Part shown: positions 45,826 through 58,239 of the stretch, one piece after another
Layout of the letters: every line of letters begins with the position of its first letter
Numbering within the stretch: position 1 is the first letter of the stretch
Source: Triticum aestivum
Lineage: Eukaryota > Streptophyta > Magnoliopsida > Poales > Poaceae
Direction of reading: 5' to 3'
Assembly: GCF_018294505.1 (NCBI RefSeq)
Contig: NC_057800.1
Location: forward strand, 477,338,530-477,402,529
DNA: 64,000 bases
Notes under the pieces: generated by a model
What the model was told of the DNA's origin: nothing
Seen by the model: only the letters and a program-made list of their open reading frames with translations
The model's database searches: none
Translations under genes and position numbers: made by a program

Positions 45826-46500
45826 ATGAGTAGGGCAATTACGTATCATTAATTTCATTCTCTCCCAAGCTTGTGCAACATGTTCATGATCAAGTTGCTT
45901 AAAATTCATAATATCATTTCTAAGAGAGATGATCTTAGCGGGAGGGAAATACTTAGAGATAAAAGCATCTTTGCACTTGTTCCAAGAATCAATACTATTC
46001 TTAGGCAAAGACGAAAACCAAGCTTTAGCACGATCTCTAAGCGAAAAAGGAAATAACTTCAATTTAACGACATCATTATCGACATCTTTTTTCTTTTGCA
46101 TATCACATAAATCGACGAAGCTATTCAGATGAGTAGCGACATCTTCACTAGGAAGGCTGGCGAATTGATCTTTCATAACAAGATTCAACAAAGCAATATT
46201 AATTTCACAAGATTCAACATCGGTAAGAGGAGCAATCGGAGTGCTAAGGAAATCATTATTATTGGTATTGGTGAAGTCACACAATTTGGTATTATCTTGA
46301 GCCATCGCGACAAACAAGCAAACTAGCACACGAGCAGACAAGAGCAAACAGGCAAAAGAGGCAAATAGAGAGGGAGGGCGAATAAAATGGCAAGGGTGAA
46401 GTGGGGGGGGGAGAGGAAAACGAGAGGCAAATGGCAAATAATGTAATGCGAGAGATAGGGATTGTGATGGGTACTTGGTATGTTGACTTTTGTGCAGACT

Positions 46501-46517
46501 CCCCGGCAACGGCGCCA
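46501..46517 (-). other. Primer-binding site of the Fatima-like element
   Basis: The minus strand reads TGGCGCCGTTGCCGGGG, the exact complement of the plant aspartate tRNA 3' end. It lies 11 bases inside the 5' LTR. Confidence 0.88.
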
Positions 46518-46528
46518 GAAATCCTTCT

Positions 46529-48086
46529 TGCTACGCCTTGAGCTTGCGTTGGTTTTCCCTGAAGAGGAAGGGATGATGCAGTAGAGTGGCATACGTATTT
46601 CCCTCAGTTTTTGAGAACCAAGGTATCAATCCAGTAGGAGGCCACACTCAAGTCCCTTGTACCTACACAAAATGATAGCTACTCGCAACCAACGCGATTA
46701 GGGGTTGTCAATTCCTTCACGGTCACTTACGAGAGTGAGATCTGATAGATTTAATATTTTTGGTATAAAGATGCAAAATAAAAAGTAAAGGCAAAGTAAA
46801 AAGCAAAACCAGATTAAAGTGATGGAGATTGATATGATGAGAATAGACCCGGGGGCCATAGGTTTCACTAGTGGCTTCTCTCAAGAGCATAAATATTCTA
46901 CGGTGGGTGAACAAATTACTATTGAGCAATTGACAGAATTGAGCATAGTTATGAGAATATCTAGGCATGATCATGTATATAGGCATCACGTCTGTGACAA
47001 GTAGACAGAAACGATTCTGCATCTACTACTATTACTCCACTCATCGACCGCTATCCAGCATGCATCTAGAGTATTAAGTTAAAAACAGAGTAACGCCTTA
47101 AGCAAGATGACATGATGTAGAGAGATAAATTCATGCAATATGAAATAAACCCCATCTTGTTATCCTCGATGGCAACGATGCAATACGTGCCTTGCTGCCC
47201 CTTCTGTCACTGGGAAAGGACACCGCAAGATCGAACCCAAAGCTAAGCACTTCTCCCATGGTAAGAACTACCAATCTAGTTGGCCAAACCAAACAGATAA
47301 TTCGAAGAGACTTGCAAAGATAACCAATCATACATAAAAGAATTCAGAGAAGATTCAAATATTATTCATAGATAGACTTGATCATAAACCCACAATTCAT
47401 CGGTCTCAACAAACACACCGCAAAAATAAGATTACATCGAATATATCTCCACAAGAGAGGGGGAGAACTTTGTATTGAGATCCAAAAAGAGAGAATAAGC
47501 CATCTAGCTACTAACTATGGACCCGAAGGTCTGAGGTAAACTACTCACACTTCATCGGAGAGGCTATGATGATGTAGAAGCCCTCCGTGATGACGGCCCT
47601 CTTCCGGCGGAGCTCCGGAACAGGCCCCAAGATGGGATCTCGTGGATACAGAAAGTTGCGGCGGTGGAATTAGGTTTTTGGCTCCTGTTCTGATCATTTC
47701 GGGGTACGTGTGTATATATAGGAGGAAGGAGTATGTCGGTGGAGCACCGAGGGGCCCACGAGGCAGGGGGGCGCGCCCTAGGGGGGCGCGCCCCCACCCT
47801 CGTGACCTCCTCTTTGACTCCTTGGAGTAGGGTCCAAGTCTCCTGGATCACGTTCGGTGGGAAAATCACGTCCCCGAAGATTTTATTCCGTTTGGACTCC
47901 GTTTGATATTCTGTTTCTTCGAAACACTGAAATAGGCAAAAAACAACAATTCTGGGTTGGGCCTCCGGTTAATAGGTTAGTCCCAAAAATAATATAAAAG
48001 TGGAAAATAAAGCCCAATATAGTCCAAAACAGTAGATAATATAGCATGGAGCAATCAAAAATTATAGATACGTTGGAGACGTATCA
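46529..48086 (-). repeat. 5' LTR of the Fatima-like element
   Basis: This 1558 bp copy has the same ends as 39140-40707 and is followed by the TSD GCCGC. A GC-rich palindrome GGCGCGCCC...GGGCGCGCC-like pair lies near 47770-47795, in the region upstream of the TATATATA at about 47712 (LTR read on the minus strand). Confidence 0.93.
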
Positions 48087-48258
48087 GCCGCCACCTGGGC
48101 CGTGACCTCCATCAAACGCGTTTGAATTTTTAAACGCCCTCATGATCGTACAATCTTTCCACGGGTGGGTGGCTGGCTTCTCCCGGGTGCCGTGTTTTGG
48201 ACAAGGCTCATTCAATAATTGCTCAAGGGTGGGACCTGACCCGCCCGACCGAGGGGGC
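48087..48258 (-). pseudogene. gag: Element G: central gag segment between two insertions
   Basis: The minus-strand reading is LNEPCPKHGTREKPATHPWK, then DCTIMRAFKNSNAFDGG and HGPGGG, without a stop. It joins 58235 (after element D) to 39139 (before the Fatima-like element) in the same reading, which proves that both elements inserted into one older element. The C-x4-H-x9-H-x3-C pattern resembles a zinc-binding motif. Confidence 0.8.
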
Positions 48259-48742
48259 TGAGGGAGTCCTGGATTAGGGGGTGTTCGGGTAGCCGGACTA
48301 TACCTTCAGCCGGACTCCTGGACTATGAAGATACAAGATTGAAGACTTCGTCCTGTGTCCGGATGGGACTTTCCTTGGCGTGGAAGGCAAGCTTGGCGAT
48401 GCGGATATTCAAGATCTCCTACCATTGTAACCGACTCTATGTAACCCTAACCCTATCCGGTGTCTATATAAACCGGAGGGTTGTAGTCTGTAGGACATCA
48501 ACTCCATATACAACAATCATACCATAGGCTAGCTTCTAGGGTTTAGCCTCCTTGATCTCGTGGTAGATCTACTCTTGTACTACCCATATCATCAATATTA
48601 ATCAAGCAGGAGTAGGGTATTACCTCCATCGAGAGGGCCGAACCTGGGTAAAAACATAGTGTCCCTTGTCTCCTGTTACCATCCGGCCTTGACGCACAGT
48701 TCGGGACCCCCTACCCGAGATCCGCCAGTTTTGACACCGACA
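48259..48742 (+). repeat. 5' LTR of element D
   Basis: This short LTR (484 bp) is nearly identical to 57750-58234. The interior begins TTGGTGCTTTCATTGAGAG. Confidence 0.94.
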
Positions 48743-48789
48743 TTGGTGCTTTCATTGAGAGTTCCTCTGTGCCGTTGCAATCAGGAAGG

Positions 48790-51700
48790 ATGCCTCCTCC
48801 CGTCTTTAAAGACGGCGCCGTTGCTAAGGGAGCCTTGGCTGTCGGCCAAACTCTCTGGCTAGGTGGTTTCCTCATGACCGCCTGTTCGGCTGTTGTGCCA
48901 ACGGTGACCTCTCGGGTCATCAAAAGCAACCTACACGTCAGCTCGGAGCTCGTCGAGCAGCTAGATCCAATGGAGCTCTCTTCCGTAAACGGGCTCTTGG
49001 ATCGCATCACCGCCCTGGGGGTCGCTACGGATTACGACCAGGTTGGGCTTAAACCCGATCTAAGAGAAATTAACTCTCCCCAAGTCACCCACCACGTTGC
49101 CGTGGTAGAGGCGCAGTGTGGCGACCCTTCATCTATTTTAAGGACTAGCTACGTCCAAATTCCCGACCCCTCCAAGCCGGATACCCGCGGAGGGGAGGAT
49201 GTAACTCAAGACCTGAGCTTAGGATCAGGCAATAGGCTAGATTCATTGGACAACATCCAAGAATCCGAACTTCATAGTTCAGAAACTCTTCGGCCTCCGA
49301 ATCTTGGATTGGGTGAGGTTTCAGATTCAACGACACCCGCCCACCCGAACATAAGCGATCTCTCCCAAATCAGGCAGAGGCCCGAGGAAACAGTACATCA
49401 TTACTAGGCCAGATTCCTCCTGGTTATGAACATGATAAAGGATTGCCGCGAGGGAGACGCAATCTCAATTTTCTGCAGTAATTGCATGGACGAGGGAATC
49501 CTTAACGCCGTAAGTCGTCGTGATATTACACGCTTCGCTGACTTGGCATCCATAGTACAAAAATACTGTGCGATGGAAAGCGCCTGGAAAACCGAAATAA
49601 AATTTTGGGATAATCCGGCCTTGAATAGTAATCCCATCCGAACTAAGAGGGTGCATCATCATAGGACACCCGGGATAAACACCAAAAAGCCAAAACCCTC
49701 TACAGGGCATGGAACCATACTGGAAAGGTGGCTTGATGGACCCTATAGAATTCACAGTACAGAGGATGCCACACCAACTCACAGCCTTAGAGCATGTTGG
49801 ATACTCCGGCAGGTGGACAAAATTGGCGAGGACCTCTTAATTCTGGAGGCCGCAGAAAGCCAGCCCGAGGACACCAGTACCGTTTTCACAGTCTTCGAGA
49901 CTTTCGCATCAAACAATATGCGAAAAAGAACACTCCGCAGCCTCATCGGAGTCTATCAAGTTGCAACAATAAATCCATGGAGCGACACTGCTATTACCTT
50001 CAACGCAAGTGATGAACCTAGATTCCGAACAATCCGAGCACCAGCCGCATTGGTCCTCAGTCCCATAGTGGACGGCTTTCGCCTCACCAAGGTGCTCATG
50101 GATGGAGGCAGCGGACTGAACCTCATTTATGAGGAAACCCTTCAAAAAATGGAAATAGACTGGAACCGCATCGAGCGAAGCAGCACAACCTTTAGAGGAA
50201 TAATCCCGAGTAGGGAAGCGCGCTGCACAGGAAAAATCACACTAGATGTGGTGTTATGCACGCCGGATAATTACAGGTCCGAAGACGTCACGTTTCAGGT
50301 GCCCTGTTCAAAAGCGGATATCACGCCTTACTAGGGCGGGAAGCATTCACAATCTTCCAAGTAATACCCCATTACGGGTACATGAAGCTTAAGATGCCCG
50401 AGCCGAATGGAATTATCACTCTAGCTAGTGATCCGGACATAGCACTCCGCGTCGAAAACAAGACGGCCGCATTAGCCCTTGAGGCACTATCCGAAGCCTT
50501 AGCGGCCGAGGAACTGACTGCGCTGCGCTCCACGGTTAACAGGGATGATGTGATACTTGACAAGAGATCCAAATCCACATCCTTCAAGCCAGCTGACGAA
50601 ATAGTCAAATTCCAGGTCCATCCAATGGACCTGATGTAGACGCCGCACTGCGAGAGTTCCTACGAGAGAACTGGGACATTTTCGCCTGGCACCCTTCAGA
50701 CATGCCAGGGATCCCACGCAGGCTGGCCGAACACATCTTAAATATCCTAAAAGGATTCAAACCTGTCAAACAAGCCCTTCGGCGTTTTTCCGAACCCAAG
50801 AGACAGGCTATGGGAGAGGAGCTAGCCAAGCTATTGGAGGCCGGATTCATTAGAGACATAAAACATCCGGACTGGCTAGCAAACCTGGTGATGGTACCAA
50901 AGAAGGACAAATCCTAGCGCCTGTGTGTCGATTTTAAAGACCTTAACAAGGCTTGCCCAAAGGATCCCTTCCCCCTCTCCCGTATTGGTCAAATTATCGA
51001 TGCCACCGCAGGACACGATTCGTTGTGTTTCCTCAACGCATACTCTGGTTACCATCAAATCAAGATGGCAGAATCAGACCAAGCCGCAACAGCATTCATC
51101 ACACCATACGGCCCATTCTGCTTCAACACAATGCCCTTCGGGCTGAAAAACGCCGGCGCAACATATCAGCGCATGATCCAGACATGTTTGGCAAACCAGA
51201 TTGGCAAAACAATGGAGGCGTATGTGGATGATGTGGTCGTCAAATCAAGACATGTCGAATCTCTAGTAGACAACTTGAGGCTTACATTCGATAACCTCCG
51301 AAAATATGACATCAAGCTCAACCCAGAAAAATGCGTCTTCGGCGTTCTAGCCGGAAAGCTCTTGGGCTTCATTGTATCCGGTAGAGGAATTGAAGCAAAT
51401 CCAGCCAAGATCCGAGCTTTGTTACAATTGGATATCCCAAAGGACCTCAAACAAATACAAAAATTAACCGGATGCGTGGCGGCTTTAAGCCGCTTCATCT
51501 CCCGCTTGGGAGAAAAGGCACTACCCCTCTATCGCCTCCTTCGGTGCACCGAACACTTCGAGTGGACGGATGCCGCCACGGCCGGACTTGATGAAATAAA
51601 AGCCATATGGGCAACAAAGCCAGTCCTGGCCGCACCGAATACCGACGAACCAATGTTACTGTACATTGCAGCAACACATCAAGTTGTCAGCGCAGTGCTC

Positions 51701-53871
51701 GTTGTCGAGCGGGAAACGGATGGACACAAATTCCCCCTTCAAAGGCCGGTCTACTACGTGTCCACTGTCCTCACTCCATGCAAATCACGGTACCCGCATT
51801 ATCAAAAGATTGCATACGCGGTATTCATGGCATCCCGGAAGCTACGACACTACTTTCAAGAGTGTTCCATAACAGTAGCCTCGGAAGTACCACTCAACGA
51901 TATTATCAACAACCGCAATGCAACGGGCCGGATTGCAAAATGGGCCATCGAGCTTCTCCCGTTCGATATAACCTATAAGCCACGGCAAGCTATTAAATCG
52001 CAAGTTTTGGCCGACTTCGTCGCAGAATGGACGGAAGCCGAGCTCCCTAAAGAGTACGGCACATATTCAAACTGGATTATGCATTTCAACGGCTCCAAAA
52101 TGTTGGCCGGACTAGGGGCTGGCGTCGTCCTGACGTCCCCCACAGGAGACACAATCCAATATGTGCTCTAGATCATGTACACGGATTCCAACAATGCAGC
52201 CGAATATGAGGCCCTCCTACATGGTCTCCGGATAGCAGTATCCATGGGTATCCAGCGCCTAGAGGTACGCGGGGATTCAAACCTCATGATATCCCAAATA
52301 AATGGAGACTTCGACGCCAAGGACCCAAAAATGGCAGCTTACCGCAACGCCGTCCTAAAAATGTCAGCTCGGTTCGAAGGGCTGGAGTTTCACCATATAG
52401 CCCGAGAAAACAATCAAGCAGCGGACGTCCTAGCACGCATCGGAGCAAAACGCGATGCAGTCCCCCCCAACATCTTTTTGGAAAGATTGTTCAAGCCATC
52501 CGTAGCATGGGAGGGGGAACCCGCAAATAACATCCCGGACCCAGCCGCACCACTCGACGCCGGACAATCTGACATAATTGGAGGCTCTGCCAATGAAATT
52601 ACACCTTCAGCCCATGTAATAATGGCGGTTATCGCCCTGTGGACAGAACCATTCCTAGCCTACCTTACTAGGCAGGAACTCCCGGAGGACCAAAACGAGG
52701 CCCGCTGCATAGTGCGGCGATCTAAAGCCTATAGAGTCCATGAGGGAGAGCTTTATAAGAAAAGCACTACCGGAGTCCTTCAAAGGTGCATCTCCGAAGA
52801 GGAAGGGCGGAACCTTCTGGCTGAAATTCATGCCGGACTCGGTGGTCACCACGCCGCTGCTCAGTCCCTTGTTAGCAAGGCTTTCCGTACAGGCTTTTAT
52901 TGGCCGACGGCCCGGGCAGACGCTCAGGACCTAGTCCAACGATGCGTTGGTTGCCAACTTTTTGCCAACCAAAGCCATATGCCACCCACCGCACTCCAAA
53001 CTATACCCATCACCTGGCCTTTTGCAGTCTGGGGGCTTGACATGGTCGGACCCTTAAAGGTGGGACCCATAGGAAAAAATACTTACTGGTCATGGTGGAT
53101 AAGTTCACCAAATGGATAGAAGCCAAGCCTGTTAAAATGGCCGAATCTGGACCTGTGATAGACTTCATATCTGGGGTTGTACACCGTTATGGCGTCCCCC
53201 ACAGCATCATAACCGATAACGGTACAAACTTTACCACCGACGAGGTAAAACTCTGGTGCAAAAACATGGGCATCAAGCTCGATTATGCTTCCGTCTATCA
53301 CCCATAAACCAATGGCCAGGTCGAACGTGCAAATGGTCTTATCATGAGCGGCATTAAACCCAGACTGGTGCGGTCCCTCAAGGAATCTAACACGCACTGG
53401 GTAGAGGAGCTCGACTCCGTGCTATGGGGGCTGCAGACCACGCCAAATCGCACCACGGGATACACACCATTTTGTATGGTGTACGGCGCAGAGGCAGTTC
53501 TGCCCTGCGACGTAATTCATGACTCACCTAGAGTGTGCATGTATGAAGAAAGAGAAGCCGAGCTCGATCAGCAGGACAACTTGGATGCCTTGGAGGAGGA
53601 GCGTGACGTGGCAAAAGCCCATTCCGCATTTTATCAACAGCAGGCCCGAAGATATCAAAGCAGAGAAGTACGGGCCAAAAATTACAATGTTGGTGAACTA
53701 GTTCTACGCCTGCCGGATAAGAAAAAGGACAAACTCAAGCCCAAGTGGGAAGGTCCATTCATAATCGACCAAGTCCTGACTGGTGGGGCGTTCCGCCTGC
53801 GAGATGCATCGGATAACCGACTCGAGCCGAACCCGTGGAACGCCACCCGTCTCCGAAGATCCTATGCCTAG
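48790..53871 (+). pseudogene. pol: Element D gag-pol polyprotein with stops and frameshifts
   Basis: The reading starts near ATG 48790 (MPPPVFKDGAVAKG). Gag runs to about 49660, with TAG at 49405-49407 where the family has Trp. Protease has LTKVLMDGGSGLNLIYEETL (about 50080-50140); frame changes follow near 50330 and 50636. Reverse transcriptase has TAG at 50915-50917 (Trp in the family), FLNAYSGYHQIKM, and YVDD at 51221-51232. RNase H begins WIMHFNGSKMLAG, with Asn where the first catalytic Asp is expected, and has TAG at 52169-52171; later EYEALLHGLR, RGDSNLMIS and AADVLARIG match. Integrase shows the HH...C-x2-C zinc region, a frameshift near 53087, then VDKFTKWIEAKP, IITDNGTNF and, after TAA at 53305-53307, TNGQVERANG. 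The end is TAG after LRRSYA. All pol domains are present in order but the copy cannot be translated. Confidence 0.93.
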
Positions 53872-54658
53872 CGTCGGACTCTGTGTTCGTCTCCTTCCTC
53901 TGTCCATTTTTTTGCATTTTCTGTCTTACATTTCTCTCCTTCCCCTCTTTTCTTTTATAGCCCTTAAAGGCTCATCTAGTGACGCGCCACTCGCGCTCAT
54001 TAAACCTGGGGGCTTCTTTAACAGAAGCTTATTTATACGGGCTTCACGCCCAACACATGCGTCAAACTTCCGCATGTACCTTTTTCTTCACCATTATATG
54101 CATCGATATGACTTAAGTTTTGGCCAAGCTGGGTTGCCTGGCTCCTGTGCTTACCCCTACGTTCCCGATTGTTCGGCTAGGCGGTAAAGGGAGCACCTCT
54201 GCGATTGTTACTGCCGGGTCAGCCGGATGTGTACCTCAGACTGGGTGAAGCCGAAAGCTAGCGTTCTTAAGGGAATATTCGGTCGGTGAAATAAAAGATG
54301 ATCTTTTTACTCATTTTATGCGCCCCCAGATGCTTTTTCTGCGTCTTTTCACGCAGTCCGGACATGCACTTTAGGGCATGCCTCCCAGCGAAAGGAACCC
54401 CTAACGGAACTATTCTCTCTGGAAGATGTTTCTTACTAACCATGTAATATAACATAACTAGTTGGGCACTTGTCTGATAAAGCACTAATGACCCCTACGC
54501 CTGGTCTCCACGCATACCCCGGTTCTTATATAACCGCTATGGTATTCGGACACACTCCGGACCGTCAGGTCCCGAGGTTGAAGCGAAAAGGTCGGCAACG
54601 ACAAACGATCTACAATCCGGCTAGAAGGCATTACACATGTCAATTCAAAATTACATAG
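53872..54658 (+). other. Element D region between pol and the antisense gene
   Basis: This AT-richer, non-coding stretch follows integrase. It has pyrimidine-rich runs at 53890-53960 and no recognisable domain. It may serve as the 3' UTR of gag-pol and, from the other side, as the terminator region of the antisense gene. Confidence 0.5.
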
Positions 54659-57427
54659 TCATTCTGACTGATTGTATTCCTCTTCTATACCATCTAACAG
54701 GCTGTCTAATTTACAGTCCTGCTGGGAATACTTCGCGGCCAACTCTACTTGGCCGTATACTAAGCTTACAGGGATCTCCTTCCCGTCAGGCCCCACTGGT
54801 CCGACCTCGGCCATGTGGTTTGGGTCAGACTTCGTAAAACGGGTCTTCACCATGGCCCAGGCCTCCCTAGCGCCTTGTCGGCAGGCCGATATCTTCCACA
54901 ACCGGAAGCGCCGCCGAGCTCCCTTCAGCTTCTCCGCAAGCTCTCCAAGGCCCTCGGGCATGGAGTAGGCAGGCCATAAGGCTTGGGCAACGCCTCGCAT
55001 CGCCTGCCGAATTCGCTCATGCAGTTGCAAGAGTTCGGGAAGAAGGTCACCCGTAGAACCAGGCATCTCCTCTGTAGGAGGACCTGTGAGCATACCTACA
55101 GACATTACTCTGTTAGTCGACTTCCTCGCCGAACTCTTTTTTCAAAGTTCGTTCAAGCACTTACTAAATATGCCGCGTCGAAGCCGCTGATTCTCCTTCG
55201 TGGAGTCCGACAGCTGGCCACGAACATCTTTCAGTTCGACGTCCAGCTTGGTGTTGGCATTCTGAAGATCATTCTTCTCTCGCCTCACCTTTGTCAACAT
55301 ACTCTCACTGGCCTTTAGCCGGCGTAAGAGTTGTTGCTTTTCCAGATCGAGTCCGGCGCCATCTGCAATATGATTTGTCAGATTTGCACCCACACCGCAC
55401 AATACTAATCTTTCGAAGTGTATCTTACCTGAGGGGGTCTCTTTGGGCTCCCCTGCTGCGGCTAGTGCGGCCTCTAGTTGGGCCTTGCACTTTTCCGGCT
55501 CCTGGGACAGTACGGTATTCTTCTCTGTAAGAACCTGCATATTAAATGATCCTTAAATCAGTTGCTCTAAGTGTTTCAAGTCTTGGGGGCTACTGGTATA
55601 TAAATATTTGACCAAAATTTTCTTACCTGTATGTCTTTTACATACTGCTCCGTGGCTCTGGCTAAACCATTTTGAGCGGCACGGAGGTACGCATCTCCCG
55701 AACTAAAGGCATCTAAAGCCTCTTGGGAGAAACAAGCGTCGTGTAGAACTATCCGGCGACGCCTGTGATTCATGGCACTCTCCACTTCAGAATTTGTGGC
55801 AGACAGCCTGTCCGCATCCTCTGTCGGAGGAGTGTCCGGTGCGCGCCTTGTGCTCGCCTCCGCTTCCTGGCCAGACGTTGGAGCCTGGCTGGTGGAGGCG
55901 CGATTGGCAACCTCTCCGGATGTAGTCCGGCGAGGTCTCTTCGTTCTGAAGATAGCACGAACGTTAATATGCCCTGACAGAATAACACCAGGGAAACAGA
56001 GGGTGCGCTATACCTTTGCGCCGGCATCTCAGTCCGGACTACATTCCTTTTTGCCCCACGGGGCCCTACGGCCCCTCATTGGCTAGCCGCCGCAGGTTCG
56101 GCCTCCCGCCTCGGAAATCTCCCCTGCAAAACACGGTTGTCGTCAGAAACACCGGAATACATGAGAATGGAATCTCTCTCAAGGGAATGAGACTCCGGTT
56201 TCTGTCACCTGGGAGGCCGGGATTAACCCTGGGTAATCAGCCGTAATGGCTACCAAGGTATTGTCCTTGCTTAGCTGATGGAACACCCAGTCGATAAGCT
56301 CCACCGATATGTCCGGATCCTCTTCGGAGTCCGGATCAAGGGACTGTTCTGGGTCCTCGGGCTGTGGAGGGCGGCTGTTTATATCCTTTACCTCCTGTCG
56401 CAGTTCCTGCATTGAAGTCGTTAGACTACATATCTAACCGTGGGAGTATAAAACAAACGGGCAAGCGCAATTGTTCACTTACCCAACTTGGAGGATCGTA
56501 CATAGTAAATCCGGCCCGCGGTTTGACGCGGAGGAATTCCTCCTTTTCTCCCTTGTACAAAGAGGATAAGATCTTTACTAGGGCGGCGGCTGAGGCCGGC
56601 CCCTTACGACCGTAACGGGTGGCATCATCCTCCCCATTGAAATCCCACATGGGGTGGCCTCTATATTGAAGCGGCTGCACCCCGCGCATAATGCATGCGG
56701 CCATGACTCCAATCATGGTTAGTCCGAAATGAGCCAACAGTCTTATCCAGCCCATCAGGTAAAGGACGTCTCTGTCGCTTTCTCTCCGAGAGCTCCGCGG
56801 ACGCCAGCTCAAGCGTTTCTTCAATGGAGCACTATTGAACTCAGGGAGACCGACCCGGATAGGGTTCGGTAGCGGGACGTCATCTATGTAAAACCATTCC
56901 GAAGGCCAGTCCTCGGACACCTTCTTTGGGGTTCCGGATAGGTATCCGGTCCCGGCGATGCACCATACTTCGGCTCCGCCCACTTGGTATATAGACCCCT
57001 CTTGAGAACGGGGCACCAGGCAGAATAACCTTTTCCACAGCGCGAAATGAACCTCAATGCCTAAAAATAGCTTGCAAAGGGCGACGAAACCCGCAATATG
57101 TAATACGGAGGCGGGCACGAGATTGTGCAGCTGGAGGCCGTAGAACTCCAAAAGCCCGCGGAGAAATGGATGAATTGGAAATCCCAGTCCCCTTATTAGA
57201 TAGGGGACGAGGCACACCCGCTCTCCTTTAGAAGGACTGGGGGTGCTCTCCGCTTGTTTTCCGCCATTGTAGGTGGCGAGACCGGCTCGGACCGGGACCA
57301 TGTATGCCTGAGGGAGAAATCCCTTGGCCTGAAGCGACACCAACTCGCTATGCGGGATGGTGCAACTCTCCCAGTCCCCGGGTTTGGGGCCGGAGGGGCG
57401 AGGGGAGGAGCTGCGATGGCTGGTCAT
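54659..57427 (-). pseudogene. Antisense multi-exon gene of element D (putative gypsy-type transposon protein)
   Basis: Seven exons are predicted from GT/AG sites: 57427-56483, 56406-56209, 56123-56014, 55973-55627, 55534-55429, 55362-55165 and 55083-54659. Exon 1 (315 codons) holds the conserved part: HSELVSLQAKGFLPQAYMVP, FPIHPFLRGLLEFYGLQLHN, then FYIDDVPLPNP. This resembles the plant domain annotated as putative gypsy-type transposon (Pfam Transposase_28). Exon 2 is acidic (PEDPEQSLDPDSEEDPDISV). Exons 4-7 give Ala/Glu/Leu-rich coiled-coil-like sequence, ending EEEYNQSE. Exons 1 and 2 join cleanly in phase 0. Exon 3 has a stop (AASQ-stop-GAVGP) and its phase does not fit exon 4, so this copy is probably broken. 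Known: Tat-lineage elements often carry an extra gene in this position; its function is unknown. Confidence 0.78.
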
Positions 57428-57749
57428 GTTGGAATGGACCTTTGCTGGAAGCGCTCTGATGATAACTCGCGGAGAGGAGAAGATGTGGTTTGGACCTAAA
57501 TCCCCATCCCGTTAAATAGGCGGCTCATTTATGCGGCTAGGGGTGTGGATGTAAAAACGCCCCGGCTTTTCGCATTCGTTTGACACGTGGAAGACGGCCA
57601 TTATTGGGCGTGGAAGCCGAGGAGCACTACATTACAAAAATCGGACATTATTCCTACAGGTACACAGGATTTGGAGAAGAACCCTCCTTGCAATGCCGAA
57701 CAATCTGCGCGCCGGACTCGTCATCATTGAAGCCTGGTTCGGGGGCTAC
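57428..57749 (-). other. Upstream region of the antisense gene
   Basis: This 322 bp lies between the antisense start codon and the 3' LTR and should contain its promoter. AAATAGGCGGC near 57515 and ATTTATGC near 57527 are the only weakly TATA-like stretches. No firm promoter call is possible. Confidence 0.35.
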
Positions 57750-58234
57750 TGAGGGAGTCCTGGATTAGAGGGTGTTCGGGTAGCCGGACTATACCTTCAG
57801 CCGGACTCCTGGACTATGAAGATACAAGATTGAAGACTTCGTCCCGTGTCCGGATGGGACTTTCCTTGGCGTGGAAGGCAAGCTTGGCGATGCGGATATT
57901 CAAGATCTCCTACCATTGTAACCGACTCTGTGTAACCCTAACCCTATCTGGTGTCTATATAAACCGGAGGGTTGTAGTCCGTAGGACATCAACTCCATAT
58001 ACAACAATCATACCATAGGCTAGCTTCTAGGGTTTAGCCTCCTTGATCTCCTGGTAGATCTACTCTTGTACTACCCATATCACCAATATTAATCAAGCAG
58101 GAGTAGGGTATTACCTCCATCGAGAGGGCCCGAACCTGGGTAAAAACATCGTGTCCCTTGTCTCCTGTTACCATCCGGCCTTGACGCACAGTTCGGGACC
58201 CCCTACCCGAGATCCGCCGGTTTTGACACCAACA
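57750..58234 (+). repeat. 3' LTR of element D
   Basis: This 485 bp LTR is preceded by the purine-rich TTCGGGGGCTAC and followed by the TSD GGGGC. Confidence 0.94.
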
Positions 58235-58239
58235 GGGGC

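Larger units (their letters stand above)
43589..46305 (-). pseudogene. gag: Fatima-like gag-protease, interrupted by a hAT-type element
   Basis: The reading starts at ATG 46305 (MAQDNTKLCDFTNTNNND). The gag core follows: LFPFSLRDRAKAWFSSLP and SISKYFPP-type helices ending MIRNCPTH at about 45834. After the 699 bp insertion the same frame resumes with LNLWMIIQIFYAGLNF and runs without a stop to TAA or TAG at 43589. An Asn-rich linker (GNFNPRPYPSNPSNNYANSY) is followed by coiled-coil-like sequence and a retroviral-type aspartic protease with ALCDLGASVSTIP and IILGRPFLRT. Removing the insertion with one TSD copy restores a single frame of roughly 670 codons, so the gene was intact when hit. Known role of the family: capsid protein plus maturation protease; partners for pol must come from another element. 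Confidence 0.87.
39140..48086 (-). mobile_element. Fatima-like gypsy element with gag-protease but no pol
   Basis: LTRs at 39140-40707 and 46529-48086 both read TGCTAC to GGAGACGTATCA on the plus strand. The TSD is GCCGC (39135-39139 and 48087-48091). The primer-binding site is next to the right LTR. The interior encodes gag and an aspartic protease in minus orientation, then about 2.9 kb of non-coding 3' region; reverse transcriptase, RNase H and integrase are absent, so the element is non-autonomous. The two LTRs are almost identical over long runs, so insertion is fairly recent. A hAT-type element interrupts gag. Confidence 0.93.
48259..58234 (+). mobile_element. Element D: Tat-type gypsy element with antisense gene
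   Basis: LTRs at 48259-48742 and 57750-58234 start TGAGGGAGTCCTGGATTAG and end TTTTGACACCGACA / TTTTGACACCAACA. The TSD is GGGGC (48254-48258 and 58235-58239). By eye the LTRs differ at about ten positions plus one indel in 485 bp, near 2%. TATATAAACC at about 48465 is a likely LTR TATA box. The purine-rich tract TTCGGGGGCTAC precedes the 3' LTR. The interior carries decayed gag-pol on the plus strand and a multi-exon gene on the minus strand between integrase and the 3' LTR, an arrangement known in the Tat lineage. Confidence 0.94.

Noticed and set aside
51607..51978. Second plus-strand frame over reverse transcriptase/RNase H of element D
   Set aside because: It is an out-of-frame shadow; the domain motifs are in the other frame.
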